From contig OY821521.1 of NCBI GenBank assembly GCA_963682025.1, positions 169,506,665 to 169,570,664 on the forward strand: a stretch of DNA of 64,000 nucleotides, in the 5' to 3' direction. This DNA comes from Cordilura impudica (Eukaryota > Arthropoda > Insecta > Diptera > Scathophagidae). Below the pieces are notes generated by a model. It was not told the origin of the DNA and searched no databases. It was given only the letters and a program-made list of their open reading frames with translations. The position numbers were made by a program, and so were the translations under genes. Shown here piece after piece: positions 56,156 through 64,000 of this stretch (position 1 is the stretch's first letter; every line of letters starts with the position of its first letter).

Positions 56156-57514
56156 TATAAATGTGAAATTATGGATTTAAAAATATTTTTGTCCTGCGCT
56201 ACTGCATATTAAACCGTGAATTAAAAAAATTATTGAGCTAAAAATTTGTATCCATTATTATTTTTATTTTTTATATGAAATGCCATTTCCTCAATAAATG
56301 GTACAAATTTATATTTTTACAAAATTATTCTACAGAGTCTAATATCCTATTACCATACATTTTATTTTAAAAAAATTTTTGAGAAAATAACATTTTTTGA
56401 TAAGAAAGAATCAATTTTAAACTATTTTTGATCTAGCGCCTGCTGCGAGTACTTGTGAAATCGTGACAATCGTAAAAGAAATATGGAGCTAAAACTTTTT
56501 TATTTGGTAAAATATGTTTTAATTTTTATTATTTTTTGCTTTTGTTGAAAGTCTTACTTAAGCCACTTTTAAAATTAACGGCTCAAAAATTTATTTACAG
56601 ATATTTTGTTTGGAAAAAATATTTTTAGGAACAAAATTTTTGTCGAAAAATAAAATTATTGACCGAAAAAAACATATTTTTAATGTAAAATAGTAATTAC
56701 ATATTAAACCGAGACAATCAATTCGGGGAATAAAAACTTTGAACTAAAAATTTTTAAATGGTAACAAAAAAAATTATAATTTTTTTCGCCCTCTTGTTTA
56801 TAAAGTAACTTATGTTAAATAAACGGTTTAAAATTATAAATAAAGTCTATAAAATTAAACATTTTATTTAGAAAAAAATATGAGGAAAAACATTTTTTGA
56901 TATGAAGATATTGATATTGATGGTAAAAAAAAATTATCGCTATTTTTTTCGCTCTCTTGTTTATAAAGTAACTTACGTCAAATAAACGCTTTAAAATTAT
57001 AAAATTACAAATAAAGTCTATAAAATCATTTTATTTTGAAACAAGAAACAAAAATGAGAAAAAAACATTTTTTGATGTGAAAATATTGATAGTTTTTTTG
57101 GGAAAGTGGTGTAAGTCACTTTTTTGGAAAAAAAATAAATTTAGTGATCAAAATAAAATGAAAATTTCAAACAAAAATTTTGTTTTCCATTCTCACGATT
57201 TAAAGCTGGACTTAAAATATTTTAATCATAAAATTATTTATTTTTTATCAAAAAGTGACTTATGCCATTTTCAAAAAAAAAACGATAAAAAATTTAATGA
57301 TTAAATTTATTTATTTTTTCAAAAAGTGACATGCCACTTTCCCAAAAATAGTTCAAACTGAAATAGTTGCAAAAACAGAATTTTTAAGAATAATCTCTCT
57401 AGGGCAGAATTTCTATTTTCAAATTAATGTCAAAATATTTTTGAAAAACATTTTGAGCTAAAAAAAAATGTTTATAATTCAAAATTCTTATCTTATAGTC
57501 AACGAATAATACTA
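56156..57514. other. AT-rich low-complexity DNA with local duplications
   Basis: TTTTTTTCGC(C/T)CTCTTGTTTATAAAGTAACT recurs at about 56783 and 56948. No coding. Confidence 0.4.
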
Positions 57515-57899
57515 TCTATATATTAATACGTGAAGGTAAATTTTAGTTCCCTTTTTTAACAATATGCGGGCACGGAGGAGTGTGAAAATTGGCATAGTTA
57601 TAGCTCATATGGAGGAGAAGCTGAGAAGGATAAAATTTTTGTTTAACCTGTCTTAAAAACATTTTAAATTAAATAAAATAAAATATTTCTAATTTTTCGT
57701 TACACCGTGTTAATGCGAATGAGTAAAATTGTGCATGACACGCCCTGTGTTGAATTGTGAATTGTTAAAATTGATTAGCACAGCTTTAGGCTCATTTAAA
57801 TATCCATAAATTAATATTAAAAAAAAGTTTAACAAATCAATGAAAGAACAAAATTTAATGAAAAAATAATATTGCCTAGAATTTGCTGGGTTATACTAG
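57515..57899 (+). mobile_element. Possible non-autonomous Helitron (385 bp)
   Basis: Starts TCTATATATTAATACGTGAA after A, ends CTAG before T, with a 5-bp hairpin CCTAG/CTGGG (57875-57890) 6 nt before the end. TC...CTRR ends, A/T insertion site and a 3' hairpin are canonical Helitron marks. GCGGGCACGGAGGAGTGTGA inside recalls a repeat common in insects. Confidence 0.5.
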
Positions 57900-57928
57900 T
57901 TTTTTTAATTTAAGAAATTTTTATTAAA

Positions 57929-58300
57929 AACAAGTCAGAGTGTCAAATTCGCCTATGTCAGTTTTTTGATACCCTAAACCTGCTTTTATGTTTCCGTGAA
58001 CTGATTGCACTATGTATAACAAATGAAAATAAATTATTTGAAAAACTAAACAAATTTATAAATTGAATAATAAATTATTACAACAAACACACTGAATTTT
58101 CATAATTTTTTAGAGCAGTCTCAATATTTTATCTCATAACTCGAAACAATGATTCCCGATTAATTCCATTTTAAACAACAACCTGCTCGAAATAATGGCA
58201 AGCAATATTATCCTTACGCTACCTAAGTAAATAGTACATATTATGAATGAGCGTGATTCCAACAGACAGATGGACAGATGGACAATATTTTTAAAATTTT
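57929..58300 (-). mobile_element. Relic of a HINE-type repeat
   Basis: ACAAGTCAGAGTGTCAAATT and TTTTTGATACCCTAAACCTG match the large-HINE 3' terminus in reverse; ACAGACAGATGGACAGATGG near 58262 is the decayed tetranucleotide tract. Only ~370 bp, so internally deleted or another subfamily. Confidence 0.5.
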
Positions 58301-58413
58301 TAACCTTTTATTAAAAAAGTTAACAAAAAATGGTTTAAAAATCTTTTTTCTATAAATTAATAATTTTTATTTATTTATTTAAATATCCCAAAAGAAAGCC
58401 TAATATAAATTTA

Positions 58414-58778
58414 TCTATAATATTAATAGGCTAGGCAATTTCTTGTTACCGATGTTTTGTTCTACCGTTTTATCCCGATTTTGACCAAACGTATATTATT
58501 TGAGAGGTATTTCTTTTCAGCTATTCACCAGATTTACAGATTTTAAATTTTTTTCCTCAAATTGAGTAAATTGCATCAAAAGTTGGCTCTAACATATTAT
58601 AAAATTATACATGTGCTATGTGTGTGTTTATTAAATTTATTAATGTGTTTGTTAATGAGTTTGTTTTCTTTATTCACAATAATAATAACCCAAAATAGTG
58701 TTGGTATGCGAATTGGCTAAGTTGAAAAAAGTTGCCTAGAAATTTCACTCGAATTTCGAGCGCTGGAATATGCTAGTA
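58414..58778 (-). repeat. R380 repeat, copy 5 (reverse)
   Basis: TCTATAATATTAATAGGCTA at the start and CTCGAATTTCGAGCGCTGGA then GCTAGT at the end; the mirror image of copies 1, 3 and 4. Confidence 0.75.
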
Positions 58779-59509
58779 ATTATAAATTAAACACAATAAT
58801 TTTTAAAATTAAAAAAAATATATTAGAATATCGCTTAAATTTTATTTATAATTATAAATTTAAAAGTAAAATAAATTCAAAGTATTTTAAAAAGTTACTC
58901 AACATATTTATTAAATAATGCAAATAAATTTAAATGGCTTTTCCCAGAAATTATCAACAAATATTCGCTCTTACTTTACTACTAATATTACAACTATTTT
59001 CATTTTAAAACCATCCTTGTATTTTGTTAATAACCCAAGCGAAACAAAAAAAATCTTTTAATTAACCAAATTAAATACATTTTCATAAAGTACAAAAATC
59101 GTCTCATTGAGTTCATGAAATACTTATTATTACACAGTTTTTTTTTTCTTTTTTTGTAACAATTCGCCTTTTCAACAATAGAAATCTAATGAAATATATG
59201 AATGAAAATTCAATTATTTGTGTGAATTGTAAAATAAAACTTCAATGCATTTTAATTACAGACAACTTAATTTTTTGCCTTAAGCAAAAAGGACAGAAAC
59301 AGGAATGAATAAAAAGCTATAAAATTTTACAACTGCCATCTGGAAGAAACAAAAAGGAAAAACGGACATATAAAATTAATGAAGTGAAGTTCTTTTAAAA
59401 TTAAGTATATATTCATTACAATATAGAAAATATTTCGGGACAAATGAATATTTCATCACGGTGGCATGACTACTTCATCACTAACAGTTATGTTAATTTC
59501 AATAAAGTG
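58779..59509. other. AT-rich spacer, nothing recognised
   Basis: No coding or repeat signal beyond T-runs. Confidence 0.4.
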
Positions 59510-61213
59510 TTTACTCTCAAAAGAAAATTTACTTCAAGGAATTATATTTCTTTTAAGAAAAGCAACTTTTGTAAGAAAATATATTTTTATAAAAAAACAG
59601 GTACTTTTTCAGAAAAGGCATGTACATGTATAAACATGTACTTCTTTAAAAAAATTTAATTTTTTAGAAAATGTACTTTTTTAAGATAAACTAGTTTTTT
59701 AAAAGAGATACTTTTTTCTTTACCAAAATTCACTTTTTAAGAAAAAGTAATTTTTAAGTATATGTACTTTTTCAAGAATTTACATTTTTAAGGAAACGCA
59801 CTTCTTTAAGAAAATGTAAATTTTTAAGAAAAGGTACTTACTTAAACACATATTTTTTTTTTTTTTTTTGAAAATGTACATTTTTAAGAAAAGACACTTT
59901 TTTTAGACAATTTATTTCATTAAGAAAATGTATTTTTAAGAGAAAGTACTTTTTAAAACAATTTACTTTTTAAGAAAATTTATGTTTACAAAAAAGTTCG
60001 TCTTAGAGAGAAGGTAGAGAGAAAGTGCGTGTCTAAGAGAAGATAGTTTTTAAGGAGAAAAATGTACTTTCTTAAGAAAACTCTAGTTTTTTAAGAAAGC
60101 ATTATTTAAAAAAAAATGCCCTTTTTTGAAAAAGTATTTTGTAAAAATTAAATTTTTTACAGGTAATTTATTGTAAAAGATATACATTTATAGAAGGTAC
60201 TTTTTACAAAACGTACTTTTTTATAAAAGATACCTTTTTATAAAAGGTACTTTTTATTAAAGGTACCATTTTATAAAAGGTATTGTTTTAAAACGTTATT
60301 TTTTATATAAGGTAATTTTTTATAAAAGGCAATTTTTATACTTTTTATAAAAGGAACTTTTTTTATAAAAGGCATTATTTACGAAAGGTACTTGTTTGAA
60401 AAAGGTACTTTTTTGTAAAGTTACTTTTTGCAAAAGGTACCTTTTTGTAAAAGGAACTTTTTTGTAAAACGTACTTTTTGGAAAAGTACTTATAAAAGGT
60501 ACTTTTTATAAAAGGTACTTTTTATAAAAGGTACCTTTTATAAGTACCTTTTATAAGAACCTTTTATAAAAGGTACTTTTATAAAAGATACTTTTTATAA
60601 AAGGTTCTTTTTATAAAAGGTACTTTTTACAAAAGGTACTTATTATAAAACGTATTTTTATAAAGTTTTTAAAGGGCCTTTTTATAAAATTTACTTTGCT
60701 ATAAATAGTACTTTTGCAAAAGCTACTTTTTATAAAAGGTACTGTTTTATAAAAACGACTTTTTATGAAAGGTACTTTTTACAAAAGGTATTTATTATAA
60801 AATAATTTTTTATAAAGTCTTTTTTTAAAGGCCTTTTTTATAAAATTTAATTTTTTATAAAAGATACTTTCGCAAAAGTTACTTTTTGTAAAAGGTACTG
60901 TTTTATAAAAGTTACTTTTTTATAAATGGTATTTTTTATAAAATTTAATTTCTTAAAAAAGATACCTTTTTTCAGAAAATGTACTCTTTTAGAAAAGGTA
61001 TTTTTTTATAATAGGTAATTTTTTTTGGAAAAGGTAAAAAACGTATTTTTTGTGAAATGTATTTTTTTATAAAATGTAATTTTTTTAAAAGGTTCTTTTT
61101 TTATAAAATTTACTTTTTTATAAAAGATACTTTTGCAAAAGGTACTTTTTTTATAAAAGTTACTTTTTCATAAGCGGTACTGTTTTATAAAACCTACTTT
61201 TTATAAATGGTAT
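59510..61213. repeat. GTAC satellite, block 8, two subtypes
   Basis: To ~60130 the units are TTAAGAAAAnGTACTTTT; from ~60170 they change to TTATAAAAGGTACTTTT (16-17 bp). The large HINE at 61214 ends the block. Confidence 0.85.
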
Positions 61214-64000
61214 TTTTATACCCTCCACTCCAGTGTGCAGAGGGTATATATAAGTTTGTCATTCCGTTTGTAATAATTAGAAAAAAAAATTTGGAACCCA
61301 TAAAATATATATATTTGTGATCCTTATAACAACCGGAGTTGATATAGCGATGTCCGTATGTCCATCTGCCCGTCTGTGGAAATCACGATGACGGCATCAA
61401 TCGGGCAGCTAGGGTGCTCGTTGGCATAAAAAATGATTCATTAATATCCTGAGAAGTTTGCTATTTAAAATCGTCCAAATCGGTCGATTAGAACCCGAGA
61501 TTTGAATGTGTTCTTGTCACGATCACGCTCTCAATAGGATAGACAAGGTGATCATTTTTAGTGAGAATGATTCAACAAATTAATGGGAAGATTTCTGTTT
61601 CAAAAATCATTAAAATCGGTGGAACAGGTCCAGGGAAATCTCTGAAAAATTAAAAAAAAAATTAAAAATATGATGTTTCTATATTGTTCTTGTTGTTATT
61701 CTAAATGCTGTATTGTTGTCATAGCTGGACTTGTTGTTTTTGTGGTCGTTGTTGTAATAATATAATAAAAACTAACCCTTTGTACATTTTTTGATCAACT
61801 CTGGTAGAAAAATTTAAAACTTTCCATTGTTTTGGCATCACTAAAAAAATTTACTAGATCATTTCTGTCATTGACACGAGCATGCCTGCAAAGTTTCAGA
61901 TCGATTGGGTGACGGGAAAGGGGTTAAAATTGATCCAAAATTTTTTCCACAAGCAGACACTACGAGTTAATATAAAGGAAGTAAAAATTCACCAGCATCT
62001 AAAGCAAATAATGCTAAAATAACTAGTTGTTAATAACAAGAAAACAATGTAAATTTAGCAAAAAAAATTTTTATGTATTAATTTATTTAAAGAGAAAAAC
62101 ACAAAAATAACGTTTGATGTTGTATTTTTTGTGTGTAATATTTACATATACATACACACACAGATTAAATAATACAAATAATTTACATATATTCTATATA
62201 TTTATATCCATTATAACTGCATGTTAGAAATAAATCGGTATATTATTTTATTTACATAAAATTCTGCAATATTTTGTTGTGGGGAAAATACATTTCTTTT
62301 GCATTAACAGAGTGTCACTTCATATTGCTCAGGGTGACTATGCCACAGTAGATGGCGCCACAATTTTTGTTCTAATTAGCTTTGCAATAGTTATTTCTAT
62401 TTTAACATGAATGTCAATATTTTCAAATAGATATCATACAGAACAATGTTAAGAGTATACACGGGCTGGTCTTTTATTATTTCATACGTTTTTTCATTAT
62501 TCTTTTACAAATATGAACATAAATATGAACATACTAACTTTTTGTTGTCTTTACAAAATAGAGTTACCGAGTTCAGCAATGAGTTTTTTGCTTTCAAAAC
62601 AGTTCTACATAGTTATATAGAATTATTATTCTGCTTTTTAATAATTGTTTATAATTACTAAAGCATTATTATTCACATAAATACAAAATTGCACTTTTAA
62701 ATTTTCCATTCAAATTTTAGAAAATATCAATTCTAAAAACTGGAATTAAAATTTCCAATTATAAATTATAGATTATTAATTGGATTTCAGAAAATCATAT
62801 CAAAACGTCGGAAATAATAATTTTAAATTTAGAAGACATCAATTGTATCAAATTCCAAAAAAAACACCAAATATGTTTACATTTAAAAAATGTTTACATT
62901 AAAAAAAAATATTGGCATTCAGGAGAAATTAATAGCTTTTCAGTAACTTCTTTTAACGATTGTCGAATCGTTAAAAAAGAAAAGCAAAATTATCAGTAAA
63001 ATTTTTAAACGATATTCGCTATTGTTAAAGTCAGCTGTTGTTGTTATCTAAACGACAACCATTTTTGTGTTGTTTATTCAATCGATAAAAACTTAAATTT
63101 TTAGGTTGAAATGGTGTCATACATAATTAAAAATCATAAAATAGTGAAAATATTTTGCTTTTATTAAAAAATCTTTTTTATATAAATAAAAAAATTAAAT
63201 AGCATATTCAATTCATTATTTCATTTTCAAATAAATAAACAGAAATATTAGTTAAAAAAATAGAGGTATTAAACATAAACATAAAATCATCCTCTCAAAC
63301 ACGAAGTAATTTGTTTTTTTCAATTCTTCTTTGTGTTTTTCGCTTATTTTGACAGAGATGCCACTCGTTTAAAATTTAAATAAATAGAAAAATAGATTTG
63401 TCGACTGTCGTTAAGATGTATATACTTAGTGAATCACTTAATCCTTAGTGCAAACAACAATAGCTGTCGATATATTTTGCTATTGTCGGATCGTTGAAAT
63501 TTACAGAATCGGACTACAGAAAATATTAATTAAAATTCAAGGAATTTTATAAAACCTCAAATGATGTTTAAGAAATGCGAAAATAAAAATTGTTACATAA
63601 ATAAACGCAATTTGATGAGAATGTTATTTATACATATATTATTTTTCACAATTTTTTTTTTGGATGAATATTTGAAGTTTTTCAGAAAATAAAGATAACA
63701 AATTATTTTATTTCAAATGTTTGGGACATTTGGATTTTGCGTTTGGCATCCCTAATTTGATTATTTATTATTATAAATTTATTCTCTATGTTTTCCAATA
63801 TTTTAATAAAAAAGTTGAGAGAGCTTTTTTTGGTTATTATTTTGTTACTCCATCCGACCTATATGGCCGCAATGAAGAAATATTTGGCCAGTTAAAAGAA
63901 ACTATACAGCCATCTCCAGTTAGCACGATTTAATGCATATAGCCACCCTACACAACCATTACCTTTGCAATTGAGGTTAGGGCGAGCTATTTAATTAGCA
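61214..64000 (+). mobile_element. Large HINE, 5' part, runs off the window
   Basis: Begins TTATACCCTCCACTCCAGTG with its hairpin partner GCAGAGGGTATA, has TCTGCCCGTCTG, and is collinear with the reversed 40549-43792 copy. The last ~290 bp (3' end) lie beyond 64000. Confidence 0.85.

Noticed and set aside
39870..61213. Numerous FLKK/FRKC-rich reading frames (for example 40084-40293, 44600-44863, 45009-45254, 49933-50154, 50420-50605, 50790-51041)
   Set aside because: They are translations of the ~17-bp GTAC/AAGAAAA satellite; residues repeat with the DNA period and no domain is present.

Overview
The window is very AT-rich, intron/intergenic-type eukaryotic DNA made almost entirely of transposable elements, their relics and simple satellite arrays. 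I found no confident host protein-coding gene, rRNA or intact tRNA. The mix points to an insect, most likely a fly: DINE-1/mini-me-like Helentron-derived elements with a GTCC/GGAC tract, a DD41D (rosa-like) mariner, a Transib, Penelope-like elements and a Jockey/CR1-like LINE. The species cannot be fixed from the sequence.

Layout. 1-2623 is the 3' part of a ~3.2-kb non-autonomous Helentron-like element ('large HINE'), broken by a 5'-truncated LINE that itself carries a ~740-bp 'small HINE'. 3272-6589 is a nearly intact Transib transposon: RAG1-like transposase, one frameshift, RSS-like termini. 7011-10330 is a degraded Penelope-like element (PLE1) holding a small HINE and ending in a hammerhead ribozyme motif. 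12873-14176 is a DD41D mariner with one stop and one frameshift. 14925-19916 is a HINE composite embedded in a heptamer array. 21403-23757 is a dead LINE. 24510-24786 is an inverted-repeat element. 25017-27504 is a second Penelope-like element (PLE2) with a 680-codon open frame for reverse transcriptase plus GIY-YIG endonuclease, bounded by perfect 117-bp inverted repeats that each carry a hammerhead motif. 29830-31400 is a GCAAAA-rich tandem duplication. 34530-36270 is a 1.7-kb heptamer array. From about 20.2 kb to 61.2 kb, blocks of a degenerate ~16-17-bp GTAC/TTAAGAAAA satellite recur and host HINE insertions. 40549-43792 is the only complete large HINE; a further copy starts at 61214 and runs off the end. 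A ~380-bp unclassified repeat ('R380') occurs five times between 37.9 and 58.8 kb.

How the parts relate. Four autonomous types once supplied enzymes: Transib (cut and paste), mariner (cut and paste), PLE (RT plus endonuclease) and LINEs. The HINEs, the TIR-bearing MITE-like elements and R380 are non-autonomous. Nesting gives relative ages: HINEs entered PLE1, a LINE, R380 and the satellites, so they are among the latest arrivals, whereas PLE2, with identical terminal repeats, also looks recent. Many short reading frames here translate satellite (FLKK-type repeats) or HINE sequence and are not genes.
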